From UBA11957 sp963603285 (GTDB lineage: Bacteria > Bacillota > Clostridia > Lachnospirales > Lachnospiraceae): a stretch of DNA of 64,000 nt. Within the stretch, counting starts at the first letter, position 1, and each line of letters begins with the position of its first letter. The stretch lies in assembly GCA_963603285.1 (NCBI GenBank), contig CAVCMG010000007.1, forward strand, positions 28,998-92,997, written 5' to 3'. The translations under genes and the position numbers were made by a program. This document shows, piece after piece, positions 53,333 to 61,363 of this stretch. The notes beneath the pieces are model-generated. The model saw only the letters and a program-made list of their open reading frames with translations. It did not search any database and was not told where the DNA came from.

Positions 53333-55120
53333 TTATTCAAAAGAAATATGCAGTTTCTGCTTCTTCGTCCGCAGCTCTTCGAGCGCTTTCCTTTCCTTTA
53401 ACAACTGCATAAATCCTTCACTGTCATTCGCTGAAAGCTCGCTGGTCCTCTTTTTCAGACTGTCCTCTTTCATGCGGAATATAATATCTGTCAGCGCCTG
53501 CTGTCTGTCCTCCTGACTTTCCAGCTTTAACTGGGCATGCAGTACGGCAGCCACCTCTTTCTGCTCTTCGACATCCTGAAAATCATCCAGAATCCCGGCA
53601 GGCTCCGGCTTTCCCTTTTCAAACTGGGCAAAAAGCAGTTCGGCAATGCGGTGATACAACGGATTTGTAAAATCCGACAGGCCGATCACCTTTCGTATCC
53701 CCTCGTAGATCGCAGGATACGTGGTCAGCCATGTCAGCATCAGCCGCTGGGCCATATCCGATCCGCTGATTTTCATTTTGTTTTTCTGTTTTACCGGCTG
53801 GGCATCCTCCGTCCGCGGTGTCAGCCCGACACCCTTTAAAGCCAGCTGATTGACCTGCTTTTTTAAGATCTGCGGGTCGATCCTGTACTGTCGGCAAACG
53901 GCTTCGAGATAATTGCTGCGCTCCATTTCATCACTGAACCGGCAGAGCTTTCTGGCTATCTCATGGAAAAAGTCCGTCTTGCCCTGCGGATCGTTAAGAT
54001 CATAATTTAACCGCAGCTTATCGATTTCAAACATAAAGCCATTCATACCGTTTTCCAGCCGCTCTTCAAAAGCTTCGGCACCCTCGGCCTTGATAAACTC
54101 GTCCGGATCCTTGTACGGCGAAAGGTTAATAACCTTGGTGGCCAGTCCGGCATCCTTTAAAAGAGGGATAGCCCTGAGTGCGGCTTTCACACCGGCACCG
54201 TCGCTGTCATAAATGACCAGCACCTCGTTGGTAAAACGCTTTAACAGGCTGCACTGCTGTGACGTCAGCGCTGTTCCCAGAGAAGCCACCGCATTGGTGA
54301 ATCCTGCCTGATGCATGGAAATAACATCCATGTACCCCTCGCAGATGATCATATTTTTCTTGCGGGAACTCCGGGCTATATTTAAACCATAGAGGTTGCG
54401 GCTCTTATCAAAGATCATCGTCTCCGGCGAGTTGAGATACTTTGGTTTGGCATCTCCCATCACACGGCCACCGAAGCCGATCACTCTGTTGTTAACATCC
54501 ATAATCGGGAAGATGACCCTGTTCCAGAATTTATCTGTCATGCCATGCTTCTCATCGACATTAAACAATCCCGAAATTTTGAGCAGTTCATCGGAAAAAT
54601 GCTTGTTTTTCAGATAGCGGTACAGATCACTGCTGTATCGTCCGGCATATCCCAGTCCAAAACCTTTCATTGTGGCTTCGGAAAGCTTTCTGCCCTGCAG
54701 ATACTCCATGGCCGGGCGGCCCTTTTCGGTACGCAGCTGATAGTAATAAAACTGGGCGGCTGCTTTGTTGATCGCCAGCAGCATGGATTTTTTGTCCGCT
54801 TCCAGCTGTGCTTCTCTGGAATATTCCTGCTTTGGCAGCTCAATGCCCGCACGGTCAGCGAGCTTTTCCAGGACTTCCGGGAACGAAGCATTTTCGTATT
54901 CCATCAGAAACGTATATACATTTCCGCCAACGCCGCAGCCGAAACAGTAAAACATCTGTTTCCCCGGACTGACAGAAAATGACGGCGATTTTTCATTATG
55001 GAAAGGGCACAGACCAAAGTAATTGCTTCCCTTTTTCTGCAGCCGGACATACTCTCCGACAACATCGACAATATTATTGCGGGACCGTACCTCTTCAATG
55101 ATATCTTCCGAATATCTCAT
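53333..55120 (-). CDS. dnaG: DNA primase
   Basis: A 595-aa primase. Zinc-binding CPFHNEKSPSF...CFGCG lies at residues 38-65, RNA-polymerase motif and Toprim (ICEGYMDVISMHQAGF, YDSDGAGVKAA) follow, and a C-terminal DnaB-interaction region ends the protein. It synthesises RNA primers for replication. Confidence 0.97.
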   Translation of the reverse strand: MRYSEDIIEEVRSRNNIVDVVGEYVRLQKKGSNYFGLCPFHNEKSPSFSVSPGKQMFYCFGCGVGGNVYTFLMEYENASFPEVLEKLADRAGIELPKQEYSREAQLEADKKSMLLAINKAAAQFYYYQLRTEKGRPAMEYLQGRKLSEATMKGFGLGYAGRYSSDLYRYLKNKHFSDELLKISGLFNVDEKHGMTDKFWNRVIFPIMDVNNRVIGFGGRVMGDAKPKYLNSPETMIFDKSRNLYGLNIARSSRKKNMIICEGYMDVISMHQAGFTNAVASLGTALTSQQCSLLKRFTNEVLVIYDSDGAGVKAALRAIPLLKDAGLATKVINLSPYKDPDEFIKAEGAEAFEERLENGMNGFMFEIDKLRLNYDLNDPQGKTDFFHEIARKLCRFSDEMERSNYLEAVCRQYRIDPQILKKQVNQLALKGVGLTPRTEDAQPVKQKNKMKISGSDMAQRLMLTWLTTYPAIYEGIRKVIGLSDFTNPLYHRIAELLFAQFEKGKPEPAGILDDFQDVEEQKEVAAVLHAQLKLESQEDRQQALTDIIFRMKEDSLKKRTSELSANDSEGFMQLLKERKALEELRTKKQKLHISFE

Positions 55121-55220
55121 TTACGTTATGTACTCCTGTGTTACATGTTTTTCGCATTCTGACAGATGATATTTGCAGCTTCATATGCTGTTTCCATATA
55201 AAGTGCCATAAAATATCTAC

Positions 55221-56231
55221 TTAATACGTCTGCCATCCTTTCAGCACGAAAATACTGTTATATTTATGTATGCAATACTGATCGGTCATACCGGATATAT
55301 AATCACAGGCGACCTGCTCTACCGGCTCTCCCTGATAGAGAAACTGCCGGTACTCCTCGGACATTTCCTCAGGATGCTGACAATAGTAGGAAAAGAGCTC
55401 GCCGAGCATACGGACGGCTTTGTTTTCCTCCGCCTTGACGATAGGGCTTGTATATACATCGGTAAACATCAGCTTGCGAAGATTTGTCATAGCCTCGCCG
55501 ATCTCCGGGGACATCGCCACATGATCCTTGCCAAGGCTTGTCCGGATCACATCAAAGACCATCGTATTCAGGCGTTCCTTGCTGCTGTCGCCAAGCGTCA
55601 TCCGGAAGGTGATGGGAATATCATCCTCACTGATCACACCGGCGCGGATGGCGTCGTCCATATCGTGATGGATATAGGCGAGCTTGTCGCTGAGCCGTAC
55701 CACCTGTCCTTCCAGTGTCGACGGATGACCGGCGGTCTGGTGGTTCAAAATACCGTCCCGTACCTCTTTGGTCAAATTCAGACCACGGCCGTTTTTTTCG
55801 AGCTTTTCGACGACACGGATACTCTGGACGTTGTGGTGAAATCCATTCGGACAACACTGATCGAGAGCGCGTTCACCGGAATGGCCAAACGGGGTATGGC
55901 CGAGGTCATGGCCCAGGGCTATGGCTTCTGTCAGATCTTCATTTAAGAGAAGTGCTTTTGCTATGGTTCTGGCAATCTGTGAGACTTCCAGTGTATGGGT
56001 CAGGCGGGTCCGGAAATGATCTCCCTGGGCAGCAAGAAAGACCTGCGTCTTGTCGTTCATGCGGCGGAAGGCCTTGGAATGCAGGATGCGGTCGCGGTCG
56101 CGCTGGTAAGCGGTGCGGATTTCGCATTCGGTTTCTTCTCTGTCTCTGCCTTTTGTCTCGCAGCTGAAGGAGGCGTAGGGGCTCAGGATCTGTTTTTCTC
56201 TTTGTTCTGCCTGCTCACGAATTGTCATCAT
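55221..56231 (-). CDS. dgt: dGTPase-like HD triphosphohydrolase
   Basis: A 336-aa protein of the deoxyguanosinetriphosphate triphosphohydrolase family. It shows RDRDRILHSKAFRRM, TRLTHTLEVSQIAR, the HD metal motif ALGHDLGHTPFGH and the closing HHDMDDAIRAG. It probably hydrolyses dNTPs to nucleoside and triphosphate, and is commonly found upstream of dnaG-rpoD in this group. An AGGAGGT site is 9 nt upstream. Confidence 0.93.
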   Translation of the reverse strand: MMTIREQAEQREKQILSPYASFSCETKGRDREETECEIRTAYQRDRDRILHSKAFRRMNDKTQVFLAAQGDHFRTRLTHTLEVSQIARTIAKALLLNEDLTEAIALGHDLGHTPFGHSGERALDQCCPNGFHHNVQSIRVVEKLEKNGRGLNLTKEVRDGILNHQTAGHPSTLEGQVVRLSDKLAYIHHDMDDAIRAGVISEDDIPITFRMTLGDSSKERLNTMVFDVIRTSLGKDHVAMSPEIGEAMTNLRKLMFTDVYTSPIVKAEENKAVRMLGELFSYYCQHPEEMSEEYRQFLYQGEPVEQVACDYISGMTDQYCIHKYNSIFVLKGWQTY

Positions 56232-56381
56232 TGGGGTATGACCTCCTGAAAAAGCACATCTTCTATTGATATTATTTCGTCAAAAAAAGTATTTCCTTTT
56301 TTTATTGGGAATTTTTTGGTGAATTTGTCTGTTTTTTTGTGTTATTTTCTACATATATGTGAATTGACGGGAGATGGTGAA

Positions 56382-56443
56382 GGTCACAGAAAGGCGATGG
56401 CAGGGATCCAATATTGGATTCCTGCCATCGCCTTTCTGTGACC
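56382..56443. repeat. 62-nt spacer-free palindrome
   Basis: Two 31-bp arms, GGTCACAGAAAGGCGATGG and onward, meet with no spacer around AAT|ATT at 56412/56413. One mismatch exists, which becomes a G-U pair on one RNA strand. It lies between dgt and the preceding membrane protein gene, with no T tract on either side. It may be a bidirectional hairpin terminator or an insertion relic. Confidence 0.8.
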
Positions 56444-56495
56444 ATTTACTTTACTGGATCAGATTCACAAATACCCTCTCACAGCATTGCACAAC

Positions 56496-57161
56496 CTACT
56501 CTACACTCTGGGCGGCGTTGGTGACTTCGAGAAGGATATCTACTACACGGGTGCCGTCAAATTTGAGGTATAAGAGTTTGTAATCGTCGATGCGGTAGCA
56601 GGTCTGGCCGTCGCGGTTGGAGAGTTTGTAGCCTTTGCTCTGGAGGTAATCGGTGGCGTCGGTCTGCAGCATACCTACGAAGATGTGGTAGAGGCTGTAG
56701 GTGGTTTCGGCGCTGATTTCTACCTGATGGACGGTGTCGCTGACTTTGGTGATGCGGATGGCTTTGTCGTCGGTCTGGAATACGGTGTCTTCGGAACCGT
56801 CGACGCTTAATGCATCGAGCTGTTTGACGAGGCCGTCCATATCCTGTACATAGGCGGACAGGTCGATATGGCTCAGGTCAGAGCCGAGGGCTTTGTCTAC
56901 GTCAAGTCCCGGGATAGAGGATGCTTTGTCATCTTCGCGCTGGGAGCTGCTGCTCTGTTTGCGGGCGTTTTCTTCTTCCTGTGCTTTGGCAAGCTCGGCC
57001 TGGCGTTCTTTTTCGGCCTCTGCTTCGGCCTGCTCGGCTTTTACTTCGGCTTCGGCTTTGTTGCGCAAATGCAGGGAATAGCCGCCGATCAGCATAACAC
57101 CGCATAGAAAGGATAAAATCGCGACAAGTATCATTGTCGTATTATTGCTGCGTTTTTTCAT
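56496..57161 (-). CDS. Single-pass membrane protein with coiled coil, unknown function
   Basis: A 221-aa protein. One membrane helix (about 10-30) follows a basic start, then a Glu/Ala/Lys coiled coil (33-67), a polar Ser-rich spacer, and an alpha/beta C-terminal domain (about 90-221: YSLYHIFVGMLQTDATDYLQSKGYK). Topology from positive-inside rule places the C-terminal domain outside. I do not recognise the domain. It begins 28 nt downstream of the B12-activation-like gene with an AGGAG site. Confidence 0.75.
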   Translation of the reverse strand: MKKRSNNTTMILVAILSFLCGVMLIGGYSLHLRNKAEAEVKAEQAEAEAEKERQAELAKAQEEENARKQSSSSQREDDKASSIPGLDVDKALGSDLSHIDLSAYVQDMDGLVKQLDALSVDGSEDTVFQTDDKAIRITKVSDTVHQVEISAETTYSLYHIFVGMLQTDATDYLQSKGYKLSNRDGQTCYRIDDYKLLYLKFDGTRVVDILLEVTNAAQSVE

Positions 57162-57190
57162 ACTGTTTCTCCTATGGATATGATCACGGA

Positions 57191-57865
57191 TCAGATATGA
57201 CCCGCGATCTTGTTCAGGTCTGCCAGAAGGGCAGCTCGCTGCGACTCATCCTGCCAGTCCTGACAGTAATTGGAAGGCTCGTCGGTTACAAAAAGAAGCG
57301 CTGTACTGCTGTAACCGGGGGTCAGAAAGCCGCTGTCGCTGACAGTCACACCAAGTCTATCGGTTGCATCGCCGAGCCATTGTAATATGGCGCTCTGTTC
57401 ACTGAACTCGCAGACGCCGTCTACTCCCGGCTTTACCATCATAAGCTTTTTGTCCGGATGTTCAGCCGCAATCTGCTGCGCGATGGCAAGCAGGGCATCG
57501 TCCAAGCAGAGATTCATAAGAATCCCCTGTAAATAGGACAGCATCGGATCATCCAGGGAGGCGGCAAACTGATCCAGCTGTCGACCTACAGTCACCAGAC
57601 AGTGATATACGCTGTCGCCTGCCTTACATTTTCCGGAAAATACAGAGGATGTCATCTTTGTCTCTCCTGCCTGTATCTGCTCTCCGTGTGCACCGGACAG
57701 CTCCACACAGGTATAGGCTGCTGCCGGATGCAGGGCATCGGCAGCGGCGATCTGCTCCAGCAGATCTTCGACATCATCCTCATACAGCTCTGCATTGTCT
57801 CCAGGTACCCGGGAAAGCAGACGTTCTTCATCTATTTCTTTTTCAAATGTATCAAGTACGATCAT
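57191..57865 (-). CDS. Protein resembling the methionine synthase (MetH) activation domain
   Basis: A 224-aa protein. The segment VYHCLVTVGRQLDQFAASL, the helix around LMNLCLDDALLAIAQQI, KPGVDGVCEF and the closing GVTVSDSGFLTPGYSSTALLFVT follow the order of stand-alone MetH reactivation-domain proteins found in anaerobes (SAM-binding, used to reactivate corrinoid enzymes). The RxxxGY signature is weak here, so function is provisional. The start is the ATG at 57865, 9 nt after AGGAGGT. Confidence 0.6.
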   Translation of the reverse strand: MIVLDTFEKEIDEERLLSRVPGDNAELYEDDVEDLLEQIAAADALHPAAAYTCVELSGAHGEQIQAGETKMTSSVFSGKCKAGDSVYHCLVTVGRQLDQFAASLDDPMLSYLQGILMNLCLDDALLAIAQQIAAEHPDKKLMMVKPGVDGVCEFSEQSAILQWLGDATDRLGVTVSDSGFLTPGYSSTALLFVTDEPSNYCQDWQDESQRAALLADLNKIAGHI

Positions 57866-57947
57866 ATATTGACCTCCTGTAACGTATATAATCTTGTTTA
57901 TTACCAAAAACATATAAAGTCAGTATAGCATGACCGGCCCTTATTTT

Positions 57948-58934
57948 TCAATCCCCGTACTTGGCCAGTGTGTTTTTCAGATACGCAATATACTGCTGGC
58001 GCACATCCTCTGTCTTTACTTCCACGCCATCTCCCAGTCCGGCCAGCCAGCCGAAAAACTGTGGGCTCACATTGACAGTTACCGAGCAGGAAAAATACTC
58101 CGCATCTACCGGATGAAGAAAAACATCCGTACCAAAACGGTCGATCATGACCCCCACAATGTAACGGGCGCATAAAAGTGTCACTGTTTTCTTGGTACCA
58201 TGAAACATACCAAATGTCTGTCTGGCATACTGCGCCATATCAAATTTTTCAAAAAGCTCCCGGCCTTCGCGCCGTTCCCGGGACAGCATCATACGCTGGA
58301 TCTTGTCCACACGGAAATGCTTGATCTTACCGGCAGCGGCATCGTAACCGACCAGATAATAATTCTCATCATCCCAGGTCAGCGCCCACGGACTGATCGT
58401 ATAAAAGGCTCCGCCGTGCCGCAGCTGGAGCTTCTTTTCCACCGTCCACTCCGCATACTGGAACTTTACCATAACGTTCGCCGAGATCGCCGCATGGATC
58501 TGATCGACGATTTTAAAGACATTTTCATTACCGCTCTTGACGCGGTTCGTCACATAGACCTGACGTTGCAGCTGGGAAGCTTCGTAATGGCTGGTCAGAT
58601 GCTCCAGCTTATGGATCAGCTCATCGGACGTCTTTTTCGTCACCAGCTTGGACGCCTGCACCGCATCCACCAGAAGCTTCAGCTCCGGCAGTTCAAAATC
58701 CCGGGCTGCCAGATAATAACCCGCCGGTTTCTCCCTCTTATAACGAATATCCATCCCGTCCGCCTTGAGGATCTCGATATCGCTGTACACCGTCTTTCGT
58801 TCTACATCGATATCGTGACGCTCAAGATGCGCAATGATCGACTTCACCGACAGCACGTGTTCCTCGTCGGACTGTTCTTCAAATAATCGTTTCAATATAA
58901 GAAGCTTAAGCTTCTGATTAGCGCCCCTGGCCAT
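57948..58934 (-). CDS. WYL-domain transcriptional regulator
   Basis: A 328-aa protein with an N-terminal HTH_11-like winged helix (LLILKRLFEEQSDEEHVL, then VERKTVYSDIEILKADG) and a WYL domain (about 135-225; SPWALTWDDENYYLVGYD). WYL domains bind nucleic-acid or nucleotide ligands and often regulate defence or DNA-damage genes. The GGAGGA site of this gene lies within the end of the 33-aa gene before it, so the two are translationally coupled. Confidence 0.92.
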   Translation of the reverse strand: MARGANQKLKLLILKRLFEEQSDEEHVLSVKSIIAHLERHDIDVERKTVYSDIEILKADGMDIRYKREKPAGYYLAARDFELPELKLLVDAVQASKLVTKKTSDELIHKLEHLTSHYEASQLQRQVYVTNRVKSGNENVFKIVDQIHAAISANVMVKFQYAEWTVEKKLQLRHGGAFYTISPWALTWDDENYYLVGYDAAAGKIKHFRVDKIQRMMLSRERREGRELFEKFDMAQYARQTFGMFHGTKKTVTLLCARYIVGVMIDRFGTDVFLHPVDAEYFSCSVTVNVSPQFFGWLAGLGDGVEVKTEDVRQQYIAYLKNTLAKYGD

Positions 58935-58937
58935 ATC

Positions 58938-59039
58938 TTAATCCTCCAGATACTCTCTGTACTCACTCTCACACGCAAACAGCATATACTCGCCATCCAC
59001 ATAACCCATATATCCTTCTGAAATCGCATAACCCTTCAT
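58938..59039 (-). CDS. 33-aa small protein upstream of the WYL regulator
   Basis: A complete small gene: ATG at 59039 with GGGAGGT 6 nt upstream, 33 codons, stop at 58938, then three bases to the WYL start. The peptide is acidic and Tyr/Gly-rich (begins MKGYAISEGYMGY, ends YREYLED). It is not a membrane peptide. The codon usage, strong ribosome site and tight fit to the regulator argue that it is real. Function unknown; it could be a ligand, an anti-regulator or a leader that couples translation. Confidence 0.7.
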   Translation of the reverse strand: MKGYAISEGYMGYVDGEYMLFACESEYREYLED

Positions 59040-59131
59040 CGCTATACCTCCCGCGTTCGTTTTCTGTAGTATAGCGGATGTTGAGTCCAATAAATCGGTC
59101 TGTAACTCAGTTTAACATAAATTTTCGTATG

Positions 59132-59169
59132 AAAAAAGCAGTTAATCTATTATTCATAAACTAACTGCT
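59132..59169 (-). terminator. Terminator of the RelE-like toxin-antitoxin operon
   Basis: On the minus strand AGCAGTTA pairs with TAACTGCT (59137-59144 with 59162-59169) and is followed by TTTTTTC, about 30 nt after the toxin stop. Confidence 0.8.
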
Positions 59170-59197
59170 CATATTAAGTTCTTTATTCAATTTTATT

Positions 59198-59566
59198 CTA
59201 CAAATCCGACAGTGAAATTCGGTCATATGCGCTATTTTTCTTATCTTCTGGGTGTGGCTCAAGTCCAATAATTGTAATATCTTTCTGTTTCGGACCGTAA
59301 ACCCAGTACATTCTCATTGCACCACTAGTTTTATTTTCCAGATAAGATTGCCACACTTTCATTCCATAACGTCTGGATAATGGCTCTATTTCATGAGTTT
59401 GAAGACTCGGATAACCTGGGTCAACCGACAACAGTTTTAAAGCCTTACCCCATTTTTTATACAACTGTTCTTCCTTCTTTTTTATATTACCAGAACGATA
59501 TTTCTCCTGCAAATCTAACCAAAGTTCCTGCATTTCAGGAATTCCCATTCGTATATTAAAGTTCAT
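59198..59566 (-). CDS. RelE/ParE-like toxin
   Basis: A 122-aa protein whose C-terminal half (RRYGMKVWQSYLEN, AMRMYWVYGP, ITIIGLEPHPED) matches the beta-sheet core of RelE/ParE/HigB-type mRNA interferases, with basic and Tyr residues in the usual places. The N-terminal part is helical. The gene follows its putative antitoxin by 11 nt, and both lie behind a promoter with a palindromic operator. Which of the superfamily it belongs to is uncertain. Confidence 0.75.
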   Translation of the reverse strand: MNFNIRMGIPEMQELWLDLQEKYRSGNIKKKEEQLYKKWGKALKLLSVDPGYPSLQTHEIEPLSRRYGMKVWQSYLENKTSGAMRMYWVYGPKQKDITIIGLEPHPEDKKNSAYDRISLSDL

Positions 59567-59577
59567 CTCTTATTCCT

Positions 59578-59817
59578 TTAAAAATCTGACAGATCAATAG
59601 CCGGAGATACATCGCCTCTCTTAAAGTTACTTACTGCACGATCCATATCTGCCAAGGTTCTGGCTGAAATGCTCTCTGGCACCGCCAGTTCCCGAGGTTC
59701 CAGGATAATACAGCCATTTCCATATTCTTTTACATTGTAATACTGATAGGCAGCTCCTCTGAGAGTAATTCTTTTTTTGTTATCCAGATGGGCAACGTAA
59801 TCTTTCAGTGCTTCCAT
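59578..59817 (-). CDS. Putative antitoxin of the RelE-like module
   Basis: A 79-aa protein (from the ATG at 59817, 8 nt after AGGAGG). The N-terminal MEALKDYVAHLDNKKRITLRG and YNVKEYGNGCIILEPREL recall AbrB/MazE-like or Phd-like DNA-binding folds, and the C-terminal tail (RTLADMDRAVSNFKRG) looks like a toxin-binding helix. It is encoded before the toxin, the usual order. Confidence 0.7.
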   Translation of the reverse strand: MEALKDYVAHLDNKKRITLRGAAYQYYNVKEYGNGCIILEPRELAVPESISARTLADMDRAVSNFKRGDVSPAIDLSDF

Positions 59818-59846
59818 TACCAACACCTCCTGCTTAAAACATCCAT

Positions 59847-59860
59847 GTGGGAAATCCCAC
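59847..59860. promoter_or_regulatory. Palindromic operator of the RelE-like module
   Basis: GTGGGAAATCCCAC has exact 6-bp arms around AA. It lies between the -10 and the ribosome binding site of the antitoxin gene, a typical place for autorepression by an antitoxin complex. Confidence 0.6.
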
Positions 59861-59873
59861 TTTTTTTATTATT

Positions 59874-59902
59874 ATACTACGCTTTTACATATTTTCTGTC
59901 AA
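59874..59902 (-). promoter_or_regulatory. Promoter of the RelE-like module
   Basis: On the minus strand TTGACA (59897-59902) and TAGTAT (59874-59879) are spaced by 17 bp. A TATAAT three bases further is an alternative -10 with a longer spacer. Confidence 0.65.
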
Positions 59903-59913
59903 CCCAATTTTAC

Positions 59914-60078
59914 TTATTCCTGTATTGTCATCCGCTTTAATATTTCTTGATTCATAATATCGTAGGAATCCCAGTATTCTTTCTTAACAGAAGTACCGGT
60001 ATGATTAAACAATTCTTTTATCATATATGTTAAAGGTCTTTTATACAATTCTAACTCACGGAGATGTCGCAAAATCAT
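59914..60078 (-). pseudogene. Possible gene remnant, 54 codons
   Basis: An open frame (MILRHLRELELYKRPLTY and onward, ending LKRMTIQE) of plausible protein composition but with no good ribosome binding site and no recognised family. It lies between two toxin-antitoxin modules. It may be the end of a decayed gene; evidence is thin. Confidence 0.25.
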
Positions 60079-60262
60079 CACAACTAGCCAGATGCTTATT
60101 GACAACAGATAAAAAAACTATGAACACACCTATCATAAAAATGCCTGACAACACGCCACAGCCTCCACCACTATTGGCTCCGCCACTTCTTCCATATTTT
60201 TTTCATCACAATTACAGCCATAACCTGTACACTCATTTCCATGCATACTCTATATTTCACCA

Positions 60263-60291
60263 TTGACACACGTATTTACACGTATTATAGT
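60263..60291 (+). promoter_or_regulatory. HicAB promoter with direct-repeat operator
   Basis: TTGACA (60263-60268) and TATAGT (60286-60291) are spaced by 17 bp. Two copies of ACACGTATT (60268-60276 and 60278-60286) fill the spacer ten bases apart, on one helical face, as expected for HicB binding. Confidence 0.7.
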
Positions 60292-60304
60292 AAAAAGGAG
60301 CCTA

Positions 60305-60487
60305 ATGAAAACACAGGAACTGCTAAAATTACTGAAAAGGAACAAATGTAAACTTCTACGAAATGGAAGTCGACACGATATCTGGTACAGTACCATAACC
60401 GGTAAACAATTTTCTGTTCCCCGGCACAAAGCTGAGATTCCACCTGGAACCCTCAATAACATTCTGAAAGATGCCGGGCTTCACTGA
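60305..60487 (+). CDS. hicA: HicA-family toxin
   Basis: A 60-aa HicA with a dsRBD-like fold. The catalytic His sits in RNGSRHDIWYS, and the ending PPGTLNNILKDAG is typical. HicA is a translation-independent mRNA interferase neutralised by HicB. The ATG at 60305 follows AAGGAG; the open frame extends 14 codons upstream across the promoter and is not used. Confidence 0.93.
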   Translation: MKTQELLKLLKRNKCKLLRNGSRHDIWYSTITGKQFSVPRHKAEIPPGTLNNILKDAGLH

Positions 60488-60515
60488 GATTTCAAAATAG
60501 AAGGAGTAAATATTT

Positions 60516-60914
60516 ATGTCAAAATATGTCTATCCCGCAATTTTCACACCCGAAGCCTCCGGTGCATACTCTATTGAATTTCCAGATATTGAAGGATGTT
60601 ATACCTGTGGAGATTCTTTATCGGACGGTATAGAAATGGCTGAGGATGCGCTTGCGCTGATGCTTTATGAATACGAAAGAGATGGCCGCACTATTCCCGA
60701 ACCATCTCCCGCTTCTGCACTTTCCTTACCGGGAAATGCATTTGTGAACTATATTATGTGTGATACATTAAAATACCGAAAAAGGCATAACAACAAAGCT
60801 ATCAAAAAAACGCTTACCATTCCGGAATGGCTGAATGAGCTTGCTGTGAGCAATCATCTGAATTTTTCCCAAATTCTGCAGGATGCATTGAAACAAAGAT
60901 TAAATCTGTTTTAA
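60516..60914 (+). CDS. hicB: HicB-family antitoxin
   Basis: A 132-aa protein with a degenerate RNase-H-like N domain (AIFTPEASGAYSIEFPDIEG, CYTCGDSLSDGIEMAEDAL) and a C-terminal ribbon-helix-helix (KKTLTIPEWLNELAVSNHLN) for operator binding. It lies 28 nt after hicA with an AGAAGGAG site. Confidence 0.93.
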   Translation: MSKYVYPAIFTPEASGAYSIEFPDIEGCYTCGDSLSDGIEMAEDALALMLYEYERDGRTIPEPSPASALSLPGNAFVNYIMCDTLKYRKRHNNKAIKKTLTIPEWLNELAVSNHLNFSQILQDALKQRLNLF

Positions 60915-60930
60915 CGTGTCTCAACAGGAT

Positions 60931-60959
60931 TTGACAAAACCCCCTGTCTTCTGTAGAAT
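60931..60959 (+). promoter_or_regulatory. Promoter of the 74-aa orphan gene
   Basis: TTGACA (60931-60936) and TAGAAT (60954-60959) with a 17-bp spacer, 42 nt before the ATG at 61001. Confidence 0.8.
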
Positions 60960-61000
60960 ACACTACATTGATTCTAACGCATACAGGAGGTTTACGATCC

Positions 61001-61225
61001 ATGAATATACAGGCCATGCTCCAGCTGAAAAAAGCCTGGACAACATTTACGAATAATCATCCGAAATTCCCGGGCTTTTTAAGAGCTGCACAGGGTACGC
61101 TTCGTGAGGGCACGATCCTTGCCTTTACTATCACTACCCCGGAGGGGAAAACGATCGAATCCAATCTGAAGCTTACCGCATCGGATCTGGAACTGATGCA
61201 GACGCTGCAGCAGATGCAGAAATAA
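61001..61225 (+). CDS. 74-aa conserved-looking small protein, unknown function
   Basis: A basic small protein (LQLKKAWTTFTNNHPKFPGF, then ILAFTITTPEGKTIESNLKL) with a strong CAGGAGGT site and its own promoter and terminator. It has no signal peptide or membrane helix. I do not recognise a family. It forms a monocistronic unit next to hicAB. Confidence 0.75.
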   Translation: MNIQAMLQLKKAWTTFTNNHPKFPGFLRAAQGTLREGTILAFTITTPEGKTIESNLKLTASDLELMQTLQQMQK

Positions 61226-61287
61226 TGTAAGGATTATCACACAAACATGCCCATAAACTACAGCGTCTCTTTACAGAATGACACAAA

Positions 61288-61343
61288 GAAGTCTGGACGC
61301 CCCGTACACGGTTTACCGTGCTTGGGTAGCTTCCAGACTTTTT
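61288..61343 (+). terminator. Terminator of the 74-aa gene
   Basis: AAGTCTGGA pairs with TCCAGACTT, with an inner CACGG/CCGTG hairpin, followed by TTTTTTT. It also lies beyond the panE stop of the opposite strand. Confidence 0.85.
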
Positions 61344-61363
61344 TTACATCAGCTACAGTTTTT

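Noticed and set aside
60027..60266. Plus-strand frame with a proline-rich peptide before hicA
   Set aside because: No ribosome site and it runs into the hicA promoter; composition looks random.
59198..61225. Possible prophage or insertion sequence around the toxin-antitoxin genes
   Set aside because: No transposase, integrase, terminal repeats or phage structural genes are visible in the window.
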